Source of the DNA: Gammaproteobacteria bacterium RIFCSPHIGHO2_12_FULL_37_34
GTDB taxonomy: Bacteria; Pseudomonadota; Gammaproteobacteria; DSM-16500
Direction of reading: 5' to 3'
Assembly: GCA_001801495.1 (NCBI GenBank)
Contig: MGXW01000013.1
Coordinates: 1 to 11,457 of the forward strand
DNA: 11,457 bases
This document shows, piece by piece, positions 5,574-11,457 of the stretch. How positions within the stretch are numbered: the stretch's first letter is position 1; each line of letters opens with the position of its first letter. The notes under the pieces are model-generated. The model saw only the letters and a program-made list of their open reading frames with translations, was not told the DNA's origin and did not search any database. The translations under genes were made by a program, and so were the position numbers.

Positions 5574-6601
5574 AAGTTTATGCGCCGGGTAAATTAATTT
5601 TATCAGGGGAACATGCTGTTATTTATGGGCGACCTGCATTAGCAATGGCGGTGAATCGTTATGCTGTCGCAACGATCACGCGATCCGTATTATCGCGTCT
5701 TGATGAGCGCGCACGAAGCATTACATTTGATTTATCAGATCTTGCGCATCGTGGTCATTTAAATTTAGATGCTATTCGTCATTTAAAAAATAGAATTAAA
5801 CGTAAATATTATAAATTTATTCGTGGTGATTTTAGTATTCGCGATGTATTACATAAACCATTCGAACTTGCTCAGTTTGCATTCAGTATTTTTGTCGAAT
5901 CGCTTAATCTATCTTTGCCTCATGGCGTTCATATTCATATACAATCGGATATCCCTATGGGTTGTGGGATGGGTTCATCAGCAGCTACTATTTTGAGTGT
6001 CATGCATGCGGTTTCAAATCATTTGCAATTAACACTTTCCTCTGAATCTTTATTTCAAATTGCATTGGAAGCTGAAAAAATGCAGCATGGTTTTTCAAGC
6101 GGGCTTGATTTGCGAACCTCATTACAAGGCGGTTGTTTATATATGCATGGCCAAGATATTAAAGCACGATCGCTCCCACTATTTTCCATGTATCTTGTTA
6201 ATACAGGGACACCTATTACATCTACAGGGCAATGCATTGAAAAAGTGACGAATCATTTTAAATCGCAACAACTCGCCGATGAGTTTGCAGCAGTGACTGA
6301 TGCTATGGATGAAGCCTTACAACAGCAATCATGGAACAACATGCAAGCAGCTATTCGTGATAATTATGAATTGTTAGTTAAAATTGGGGTTGTGCCTGAG
6401 CGTGTTCAACGTTTTATTACTGATATTGCTGCTGCTGGTGGCGCTGCAAAAATTTGTGGTGCAGGTGCAGTTGCTGGTGATTCAGCAGGTGCGGTATTAA
6501 TTGCGCATGATGATTATCAAGTTGTGAGTGCACTTGCTATGCGCTATGGTTATACGGTTGCTCCTATTGTTGGTGAAACGCGAGGTGTGCATGTTGTTTA
6601 A
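5570..6601 (+). CDS. mvaK1: Mevalonate kinase (GHMP family)
   Basis: Phosphorylates mevalonate to 5-phosphomevalonate with ATP. The 343 residues show the three GHMP kinase motifs in order: APGKLILSGEHAVIYG (5-20), the phosphate loop IPMGCGMGSSAA (128-139), and KICGAGAVAGDSAGAVL (294-310). FSSGLDLRTSLQGG provides the likely catalytic base Asp180, matching the SGxD motif of mevalonate kinases. Motif 3 is unusual: the glycine run of typical mevalonate kinases (GAGGGG) is replaced by GAGAVAGDSAG. Of the two GHMP kinases here, this is assigned as the mevalonate kinase from its GEHAV motif, its SGLD motif and its position after mvaS; a swap of roles with the next gene cannot be fully excluded. It overlaps mvaS by 4 bases and the following gene by 11. 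Confidence 0.85.
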   Translation: MKVYAPGKLILSGEHAVIYGRPALAMAVNRYAVATITRSVLSRLDERARSITFDLSDLAHRGHLNLDAIRHLKNRIKRKYYKFIRGDFSIRDVLHKPFELAQFAFSIFVESLNLSLPHGVHIHIQSDIPMGCGMGSSAATILSVMHAVSNHLQLTLSSESLFQIALEAEKMQHGFSSGLDLRTSLQGGCLYMHGQDIKARSLPLFSMYLVNTGTPITSTGQCIEKVTNHFKSQQLADEFAAVTDAMDEALQQQSWNNMQAAIRDNYELLVKIGVVPERVQRFITDIAAAGGAAKICGAGAVAGDSAGAVLIAHDDYQVVSALAMRYGYTVAPIVGETRGVHVV

Positions 6602-7511
6602 AGCCTCCGCTCCTGGTTCATTAATGTTGTTAGGTGAATACGCGGTTCTTCATGGGAAACAAGCAATTGTTTGTGCGGTTAATAAACGCATCACCGTTTC
6701 ATTGACGCCGCGTGCTGATCAACAAATCACTATTCATTCACCAACTATTGGTTCTTATACTACTCAACTGCAACAATTAACTATTGAGAAGCCATTTCAA
6801 TTTGTATTAGGTGCATTGAAACATTGTCAATCTAAATTAAGACAAGGATGTGATATTCATATCACATCCGATATTTCTGATCAAATGGGTTTGGGTTCAT
6901 CTGCAGCAGTGACAGTTGCAACTTTATTAGCGCTTACAACTTGGTTCAACATGAAAACAGCACCATTAGATTTGATTCGCCAAGGGCGCCATGTGGTGCA
7001 TCAGGTTCAAGGAGTAGGTTCGGGAGCAGATATTGCCGCTTCAGTATATGGCGGCATGGTTGGATACCAATGTCAACCGATGTATGCAGAAAAATTTTCT
7101 GTTACTCATCCCATTACTGTGATGTATGCGGGATTTAAAACACCAACGGTTGATGTGATTAAACAGGTTCATGATCGTTTTGCTCATCACAGCAATATTT
7201 TCCAACATATTTGTCATAGTATAGGGCAGTGTGCGACTGATGGTATTTATGCGATTCGTAAAAAAGATTGGGGAAGATTGGGTGAAATCATGAGTATACA
7301 ACAAGGTATGTTAGAGGCTTTAGGCGTCAGTATGCCAGCTTTACGTATTTTGCTTGATCATTTGCGAAGTGAAGCAGGCATTTTGGGCGCTAAAATTTCT
7401 GGTTCGGGGTTGGGCGATTGTGTGGTTGGATTGGGTAGCGCATCTCATCAGTTGACACAACTGATTCCAATAGAAATGACATCACACGGAGCACAGTGTG
7501 AAAAAATCTGA
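6591..7511 (+). CDS. mvaK2: GHMP kinase, probably phosphomevalonate kinase
   Basis: Predicted to convert phosphomevalonate to diphosphomevalonate, the one step not covered by the neighbours. The 306-residue protein has KASAPGSLMLLGEYAVLHG (4-22), the ATP loop QMGLGSSAA (98-106), and KISGSGLGDCVVG (268-280). GVGSGADIAASVYGG (141-155, Asp147) resembles phosphomevalonate kinases more than mevalonate kinases, in which SGxDNxV is expected. It is smaller than the eukaryotic and Streptococcus enzymes, so it could be a divergent type, a second mevalonate kinase, or another GHMP enzyme. The frame stays open upstream within the previous gene, but ATG at 6591 is chosen because GHMP homology begins there and GAGG lies 5 bases before it. 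It overlaps mevalonate kinase by 11 bases and mvaD by 14. Confidence 0.75.
   Translation: MLFKASAPGSLMLLGEYAVLHGKQAIVCAVNKRITVSLTPRADQQITIHSPTIGSYTTQLQQLTIEKPFQFVLGALKHCQSKLRQGCDIHITSDISDQMGLGSSAAVTVATLLALTTWFNMKTAPLDLIRQGRHVVHQVQGVGSGADIAASVYGGMVGYQCQPMYAEKFSVTHPITVMYAGFKTPTVDVIKQVHDRFAHHSNIFQHICHSIGQCATDGIYAIRKKDWGRLGEIMSIQQGMLEALGVSMPALRILLDHLRSEAGILGAKISGSGLGDCVVGLGSASHQLTQLIPIEMTSHGAQCEKI
6846..6869. repeat. 24-base near-perfect palindrome inside the phosphomevalonate kinase gene
   Basis: Arms GGATGTGATAT and ATATCACATCC (11 bp, perfect) flank a TC centre. It lies in codons for GCDIHITSD just before the ATP-binding loop. The inner GATATTCATATC is also found in mvaD at the corresponding DIHI codons, so at least the core arises from shared coding sequence; the outer arms do not. 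Confidence 0.75.
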
Positions 7512-8499
7512 TGTAGTCAATACTATTTTTCATAATGATATTCCTCACATACCACAACGCGAAAAAGGGTTAGCATTTGCTCCGACGAATATTGCTTTGT
7601 GTAAGTATTGGGGAAAGCGCGATACCGAACTTCATTTGCCGGTTACATCCAGTCTTTCGATTGCACTACCGGATAAAGGTACGATGACCACATTAAGATT
7701 GCACGATCAACCGATTGATCACGTGGTAGTAAATGATCAAGCACTTTCTCCTGAATCTGCGTTTGTAAAACGGTTGGTTGAATTTCTCGATTTATTTCGT
7801 CCAGAAAAAAAATGGTATGTACAAATCGATATTCATATCAATATTCCTATAGCGGCAGGTTTAGCCTCTTCAGCGAGTGGTTTTGCATCACTCGTATTAG
7901 CATTAAATAATTTATTTGGGTGGGAACTCAGTCATCATTATTTATCTATATTAGCGCGCTTAGGAAGTGGTAGCGCGGCCCGTTCATTTTGGTTGGGGTT
8001 TGTGGAGTGGCATGCAGGTGTACAGCCGGATGGGATGGATAGTTATGCCGAACCACTTGATATTGAATGGCCACAATTATGCGTAGGGTTATTAACCATT
8101 GATGCCTCTGAAAAAATAATTTCATCACGTGAGGCTATGCAGCATACAGTGAATAGTAGCGTGTTATACGGAAATTGGCCGAAAAAAGTAATTCAAGATT
8201 TAGCAATTATCAAACAAGCATTAAAAGTAAAAAATTTTCCATTGTTAGGAGGAACAGCCGAATCAAATGCGCTTACTATGCATGCCACCATGTTAAGCAG
8301 TTGGCCACCGATTTGCTATTTTTTACCTGAAACTATTGCAGCTATGCATCGCATATGGGCATTGCGTCGTGACAAACTAGAGCTTTATTTCACTGAAGAT
8401 GCTGGTCCCAATTTAAAGTTGTTATTTCTTAAAGAAGATTTTGATCACGTTAGTGCGCAATTTCCGCGTATGGAAAAAGTGAGTGTATTTGATTCATAG
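7498..8499 (+). CDS. mvaD: Diphosphomevalonate decarboxylase
   Basis: Performs the ATP-dependent decarboxylation of diphosphomevalonate to IPP, ending the operon's pathway. The 333-residue length is normal. Family motifs are complete: APTNIALCKYWGKRD (28-42), PVTSSLSIAL (48-57), the phosphate loop IPIAAGLASSASGFASL (116-132), GSGSAARSFWLGFVEW (156-171) with the substrate-binding Arg162, and TEDAGPNLKLL (299-309) with the catalytic Asp301, which corresponds to yeast Asp302. The presence of this Asp and Arg supports a true decarboxylase and not a mevalonate 3-kinase relative. The start is GTG at 7498 with GGAG 6 bases upstream (7488-7491), inside the end of the kinase gene, implying coupled translation. 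The gene ends 6 bases before the stop of the convergent effector-like gene, and no terminator is visible between them. Confidence 0.95.
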   Translation: MKKSDVVNTIFHNDIPHIPQREKGLAFAPTNIALCKYWGKRDTELHLPVTSSLSIALPDKGTMTTLRLHDQPIDHVVVNDQALSPESAFVKRLVEFLDLFRPEKKWYVQIDIHINIPIAAGLASSASGFASLVLALNNLFGWELSHHYLSILARLGSGSAARSFWLGFVEWHAGVQPDGMDSYAEPLDIEWPQLCVGLLTIDASEKIISSREAMQHTVNSSVLYGNWPKKVIQDLAIIKQALKVKNFPLLGGTAESNALTMHATMLSSWPPICYFLPETIAAMHRIWALRRDKLELYFTEDAGPNLKLLFLKEDFDHVSAQFPRMEKVSVFDS

Positions 8500-8505
8500 C
8501 TCCTA

Positions 8506-10413
8506 TTACAAATTTTGTTGTGGGGTGTTATTCAAAGAAGCTTCACGAATTCTTTTTTCTTCTAATGCTTCTTTGTGTAATTGATTATATTCTTTTTTAA
8601 TAGCATCTAATGAGATAGACTCGATGAAATCACCATAGTACGAATGTTTCTGTAATTTCTTGGAATATTTTTCTTTATAGGAGAGAAATTCATCATACAA
8701 GGCTTGAAAAACATACTCCCCGTGGTGAATGAGAAATTCTTGAAATTCAGGCATGTTAATTAGAACCTTTCTTAATTGTTGTATACGGGAAGCTTCGTGA
8801 TAAGTGATTTCATCAATTAAATTTTTTGGGTCCGTTTTTTCATTTTTAATAGCTAAATCTTTTCGGATATTCAATTCAGCGAGCGCATGGTACATTTTAT
8901 CTGTTGTGAGCATATATTTAAGTAGAGTTTTAAATTTATGGAAAATAAATACAGGATGAACAGCCAATTTTTGAAAAATTTCGTTATCATGTCGGGTAAA
9001 TAAGTTTTCTGCTGCATCATAAATAGCGGATATCGTATCAATCATTGATTTGGTCCAATAAGTAATTTTAGTTGGCCAATAATAAAATCCACTTAAAGCA
9101 TCTTGGAGATTAGGAAAATTGCGAATATCATTTGCAGTGATCACAAAAGAATTTTCATTTGGTAATCTTCCATGTAACCAACGATCAATAAAAAGAATAT
9201 CTTTAAATTTGCTAAGAATAGGCCAGAGAGACATATCAAAATCAATTAACGTACCGTCTTTTGCCATGTTGCGGTTATGATTGTCACCTTCTTCAAACAC
9301 ATAGCGAGCGGATAATCCCATTGCCAAGCCTTTTACGATACGATAATTAATTAAATCCATCACACCGATTTTGAAACTCTGATCGAAAATTTTTTCGCAC
9401 AACGTGCAATTTCTATCCATGTTATCTAAATCATAACCATTTTTTTTTGCTATTTTGTCCATTTCCTCTAACTGCTTAATAGCTTCGATTGGAAATTCTT
9501 CAATATTTCCTTGTTGAAGGAGAATGAATAACGTTTGGGCACTTTGAATAGTCGTATCCAGTAAATGTAATTCATACTCATATTTTTTTTGGTCATCTGT
9601 TTGTTCAATCGCAAGTTGTTTGCTATCTGAGATTGCATGAATGGGAGACGTTATTTTTTCTTGAAGAAATTTTTTGCGATCCGCGAGCGATTTTATTAAG
9701 GCTTCTAAATTTATTGTAGAATAGTTGGTCGCTGGTTTTAAAAAAGCTTCTAATGAGCTTCTTAACCATACAGCAGTTGGGTTACTATTAAAATAAAAAT
9801 TAAATTGATTTTTAGCGAATTGGGTAATGGTAGAAAAATAACTGCTTTGTGAGTCGATCGTGTTTCTATCTAAACATTTAGTAAGTAACTTGATATTTTC
9901 AACTAAAAGATGCTTTTGATACGAGCTGTTATTTTCAATGAATGCAATACTGGTATCCTTTTCTAGCAAAGGGTCGCTATGATTGGATTTAAAGCCGGGT
10001 ATGTTTTTAGATGTTATACCAACGAATTGATAATCATGAGTATCATCGTAATAGGAATGGGCAGAAGGAACCTTGTCTGGAATTAATAATCGATAACAAT
10101 CACAACAAAAGGCTTCTAATTCAGAGACTGGCGAGTTACGAATGTTGTGTTTGAAATAATATAAGTAAACGTTTTGAGGTTTATAGAGCGCTTTTTGTTT
10201 AATGGTTTCATTCACAACATGAAAGGATTTTCTTCTTTTTTGCTCTTCTTGTGCTTTATTGAAAAAATTAAGCTCGCTTAGTGGTCTTGCTTTTAGTGGA
10301 AGATAATGAGGGCGAATAGAGTCTATTAGATGAAAATCGGTTAGTTGCGAGTTTAATAATTCTGTTGTTGTTTCCTTTGACCAAGACTTACTTAACTCTC
10401 TGCTTGAGGTCAT
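8506..10413 (-). CDS. Putative Dot/Icm effector with phosphoinositide-kinase-like motifs
   Basis: No family is recognised over the whole 635 residues, but the layout suggests a kinase fold. Residues 75-81 read ALYKPQN, like the ATP-binding lysine strand of type II PI4-kinase and HipA-like enzymes (Lys78), followed by SELEAFCCDCYRLL (97-110), whose Glu98/Glu100 may pair with it. After a helical, charged middle (about 235-335), FEEGDNHNRNMAKDGTLIDF (373-392) matches the PI3/PI4-kinase pattern GDxHNxNxM...DF, giving catalytic Asp377, His379, Asn382 and metal-binding Asp391. The C-terminus is helical; its last 25 residues contain KEALEEKRIREAS, an E-block as on many Dot/Icm substrates. No signal peptide or membrane segment is seen. 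The frame is open to a TTG at 10464, but ATG at 10413 has GGAGG 10 bases upstream and lies downstream of the PmrA box. Substrate (lipid, protein or none) is unknown. Confidence 0.7.
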   Translation of the reverse strand: MTSSRELSKSWSKETTTELLNSQLTDFHLIDSIRPHYLPLKARPLSELNFFNKAQEEQKRRKSFHVVNETIKQKALYKPQNVYLYYFKHNIRNSPVSELEAFCCDCYRLLIPDKVPSAHSYYDDTHDYQFVGITSKNIPGFKSNHSDPLLEKDTSIAFIENNSSYQKHLLVENIKLLTKCLDRNTIDSQSSYFSTITQFAKNQFNFYFNSNPTAVWLRSSLEAFLKPATNYSTINLEALIKSLADRKKFLQEKITSPIHAISDSKQLAIEQTDDQKKYEYELHLLDTTIQSAQTLFILLQQGNIEEFPIEAIKQLEEMDKIAKKNGYDLDNMDRNCTLCEKIFDQSFKIGVMDLINYRIVKGLAMGLSARYVFEEGDNHNRNMAKDGTLIDFDMSLWPILSKFKDILFIDRWLHGRLPNENSFVITANDIRNFPNLQDALSGFYYWPTKITYWTKSMIDTISAIYDAAENLFTRHDNEIFQKLAVHPVFIFHKFKTLLKYMLTTDKMYHALAELNIRKDLAIKNEKTDPKNLIDEITYHEASRIQQLRKVLINMPEFQEFLIHHGEYVFQALYDEFLSYKEKYSKKLQKHSYYGDFIESISLDAIKKEYNQLHKEALEEKRIREASLNNTPQQNL

Positions 10414-10423
10414 CCGTTGACTT

Positions 10424-10428
10424 CCTCC
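10424..10428 (-). promoter_or_regulatory. Ribosome binding site that decides the effector gene start
   Basis: GGAGG on the minus strand lies 10 bases before the ATG at 10413. The alternatives, ATG at 10434 and TTG at 10464, have no Shine-Dalgarno sequence, and the TTG would lie within or before the promoter set by the PmrA box. Confidence 0.65.
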
Positions 10429-10467
10429 GTCCATTTGATTGAGGTCATCTTTTAACCCTATCAAATA

Positions 10468-10487
10468 AATATTAAGGAAATCTTAAG
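10468..10487 (-). promoter_or_regulatory. PmrA box upstream of the effector-like gene
   Basis: Read on the minus strand, the two 9-base halves are CTTAAGATT and CTTAATATT, separated by TC. This matches 17 of 18 positions of the tandem PmrA consensus as I recall it, including the 2-base gap and 11-base periodicity. The second half would serve as the -35. A -10 is less clear: TTAAAA (10455-10450) is 15 bases further on. The expected start of transcription falls near 10440, between the box and the GGAGG. Confidence 0.7.
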
Positions 10488-10538
10488 ATAATTTTTTGAT
10501 ATTACGTTTAAGTCAAGCTACAAGCCAAGAGCGAACTA

Positions 10539-10567
10539 TTGATATAACTGCTCCAATGGAGCATAAT
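10539..10567 (+). promoter_or_regulatory. Promoter of the RelE-like/NadS-like operon
   Basis: TTGATA (10539-10544) and CATAAT (10562-10567) each match five of six consensus bases and are 17 bases apart. The predicted transcription start, 7 bases after the -10, is 10574, exactly the A of the toxin's ATG. An inverted repeat fills the spacer, as expected for an autoregulated toxin-antitoxin promoter. Confidence 0.6.
10550..10562. promoter_or_regulatory. Likely operator of the RelE-like/NadS-like operon
   Basis: An inverted repeat GCTCC-AAT-GGAGC lies between the -35 and -10, where a bound antitoxin would exclude RNA polymerase. Arms of 5 bp are short, so this is suggestive only. Confidence 0.45.
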
Positions 10568-10573
10568 CAAGGT

Positions 10574-10936
10574 ATGACAAAAATGGTAACAATTATTGAA
10601 TTTTCTTCATTCTTATCGCAAGTTGGAGTGAGTATTACTGTTGCTGAACGTGATAAATTGATTGATTTTTTAGCCAGACAGCCTGATGCAGGGGATGAAA
10701 TTATAGGAACGGGAGGGGTAAGAAAGCTTAGATGGGCAGGGAAGGGAAAAGGTAAACGCGGGGGGTTAAGGGTCATTTATTATTTTTATAATGAAACTAC
10801 CCCTGTATTTTTACTAACCGTTTATGGTAAAGGCGTTCAGGAAGACTTAACTCAGGAACAGAAGAAAAAAATAACTTTGTTAGCAAAGAAATTGAAAGAT
10901 GAATGTAAAGCAGTGAGGAAAAAACATCATGACTAA
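10574..10936 (+). CDS. RelE/HigB-like toxin
   Basis: A 120-residue member of the RelE/ParE superfamily, probably a ribosome-dependent mRNA interferase. The recognisable core is GTGGVRKLRW (45-54) followed by GKGKGKRGGLRVIYYFYN (57-74), then a hydrophobic strand VFLLTVYGKG and the helix DLTQEQKKKITLLAKKL (91-107). These match the group of RelE-like toxins whose genes precede an XRE-family NadS-like antitoxin. The frame is open upstream to a TTG at 10496 and an ATG at 10556, but both lie at or before the promoter elements. ATG at 10574 is preferred because family similarity starts there and the predicted transcription start coincides with it; ATG at 10583 is the alternative. There is no well-spaced Shine-Dalgarno sequence for any of them. 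It overlaps its antitoxin gene by 8 bases. Confidence 0.82.
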   Translation: MTKMVTIIEFSSFLSQVGVSITVAERDKLIDFLARQPDAGDEIIGTGGVRKLRWAGKGKGKRGGLRVIYYFYNETTPVFLLTVYGKGVQEDLTQEQKKKITLLAKKLKDECKAVRKKHHD

Positions 10937-11246
10937 ACGAAATATTGGTAATGAAATTATTAAAGGAATGGAAGAGGCTGTCCAGTATATACATGGTAAA
11001 GAGCCGCGTATGATTATTCATAAGGTAAAAGTTCCTGATAAAATTGACGTGAGAGGAATTAGAGAAAATCTAAAGCTATCTAGACAGCAATTTTCTGATT
11101 ATTTTGGTTTTAGTATCAGAACAGTGCAACATTGGGAGCAAGGCAATCGTCGTCCACAGGGCCCTGCAAAAATTCTTTTATTATTATTACAACGTGAGCC
11201 TAACACTATTGCAGGAATATTAAGGTACAAAAAAAGGCGATTTTAA
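10929..11246 (+). CDS. nadS: XRE-family antitoxin, NadS/HigA-like
   Basis: A 105-residue DNA-binding antitoxin paired with the RelE-like toxin. Residues 41-88 form an XRE helix-turn-helix: VRGIRENLKLSRQQFSDYFG, then FSIRTVQHWEQGNRRPQGPA, where the WEQGNRRPQGPA ending is the hallmark of the NadS/HigA type. The N-terminal 35 residues, with the helix NEIIKGMEEAVQYIHG, would bind the toxin. The start at 10929 has GAGG (10915-10918) 10 bases upstream, a real ribosome site that the toxin lacks, so the antitoxin should be made in excess. Toxin-first gene order is the normal one for this group. The gene converges on pgpA, 35 bases away, without a good intrinsic terminator between them. Confidence 0.85.
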   Translation: MTKRNIGNEIIKGMEEAVQYIHGKEPRMIIHKVKVPDKIDVRGIRENLKLSRQQFSDYFGFSIRTVQHWEQGNRRPQGPAKILLLLLQREPNTIAGILRYKKRRF

Positions 11247-11281
11247 AAAACTACATCGTAACAATATCACGTTACCATCAA

Positions 11282-11457
11282 TCATGACAAAATAACCGCT
11301 GTTATTTGGATGATGATTAATGCAAATATACCTGCTACAACATCATCTAATACCATTCCAAAACCACCATGTATTTTTTCATCTAAAAAACGAATTGGCC
11401 AAGGTTTCCAAATATCAAATAGACGAAATAAAAGAAAGCCAAAAATGATCCAAGCAT
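11282..11457 (-). CDS. pgpA: Phosphatidylglycerophosphatase A, C-terminal part (5' end outside window)
   Basis: The last 57 codons of a membrane phosphatase that removes the phosphate from phosphatidylglycerophosphate to make phosphatidylglycerol. The sequence FRLFDIWKPWPIRFLDEKIHGGFGMVLDDVVAGIFA is the conserved PgpA block (given here in parts: FRLFDIWKPWPIR, then HGGFGMVLDDVVAG), including the acidic LDD pair implicated in metal binding. It is followed by a hydrophobic helix (IFALIIIQITAVIL) and the stop at 11284-11282. The rest of the gene lies beyond the right edge. It is an ordinary housekeeping gene that marks the boundary of the accessory region to its left. The assignment is confident despite the partial length. 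Confidence 0.9.
   Translation of the reverse strand, partial: AWIIFGFLLFRLFDIWKPWPIRFLDEKIHGGFGMVLDDVVAGIFALIIIQITAVILS

Noticed and set aside
6528..6590. N-terminal extension of the second GHMP kinase from the upstream ATG at 6528
   Set aside because: The extra residues are encoded inside the mevalonate kinase gene, have no homology to GHMP kinases, and a better ribosome site precedes the ATG at 6591.
10496..10573. N-terminal extension of the RelE-like toxin from the TTG at 10496
   Set aside because: It would span the promoter and operator-like repeat; family similarity begins at MTKMVTIIEF; no ribosome site at the TTG.
11258..11275. GTAAC/GTTAC inverted repeat between the converging nadS and pgpA genes
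   Set aside because: Stem of 5 bp only; on the minus strand a T6 run follows, but about 9 bases away, too far for an intrinsic terminator.
11290..11307. 7-bp inverted repeat AAATAAC/GTTATTT with a 4-base loop, as a terminator between nadS and pgpA
   Set aside because: It lies inside the pgpA coding sequence, is AT-rich and has no T-run after it on either strand.
1..11457. CRISPR arrays, tRNA or rRNA genes, insertion-sequence ends, prophage attachment sites
   Set aside because: No regularly spaced repeats, cloverleaf-like sequence, transposase frame or terminal inverted repeats were found on reading both strands.

Overview
The window is AT-rich and gene-dense. It looks like a chromosomal segment of a gammaproteobacterium of the order Legionellales (Legionella, Coxiella and relatives). 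Two things point there: a complete bacterial mevalonate pathway cluster, which that order carries, and two putative secreted-effector genes preceded by sequences resembling the PmrA box that controls Dot/Icm effector genes in Legionella and Coxiella. The genus cannot be fixed from the sequence alone.

Left part (1-2650, mostly minus strand). A gene running off the left edge encodes an alpha/beta-hydrolase-like protein of the DUF2235/Tle1 type (Ser209-Asp239-His296), with a PmrA-like box and a good -10 upstream. A 636-base low-information stretch follows (1180-1815), holding only the remnant of an AAA/DUF4143-type ATPase gene. Then comes a hicAB toxin-antitoxin pair with a textbook promoter overlapping a palindromic operator.

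Central part (2648-8499). Isoprenoid precursor synthesis: idi (type 1 IPP isomerase, minus strand) is divergent from a tightly packed plus-strand operon of HMG-CoA reductase (class I, apparently lacking its N-terminal arm), HMG-CoA synthase, mevalonate kinase, a phosphomevalonate-kinase-like GHMP kinase and diphosphomevalonate decarboxylase. Together these would convert acetoacetyl-CoA and acetyl-CoA to IPP and then DMAPP. The last four genes overlap or lie within 13 bases of the preceding one, and two begin with GTG.

Right part (8506-11457). A 635-residue minus-strand protein converges on mvaD. It carries a phosphoinositide-kinase-like signature (GDNHNRN ... DFD, with an upstream KPQN), a glutamate-rich C-terminal tail of the type found on Dot/Icm substrates, and a near-perfect PmrA box (17 of 18 positions). 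It is the strongest candidate for an undescribed effector here. Divergent from it is a RelE-like toxin / NadS-like antitoxin pair, and the 3' end of pgpA enters from the right edge on the minus strand.

A cross-cutting observation: in both toxin-antitoxin operons the best promoter places the predicted transcription start on the A of the toxin start codon, so both toxins may be read from leaderless mRNAs. The core pathway is thus flanked on both sides by toxin-antitoxin modules and putative PmrA-controlled effectors.
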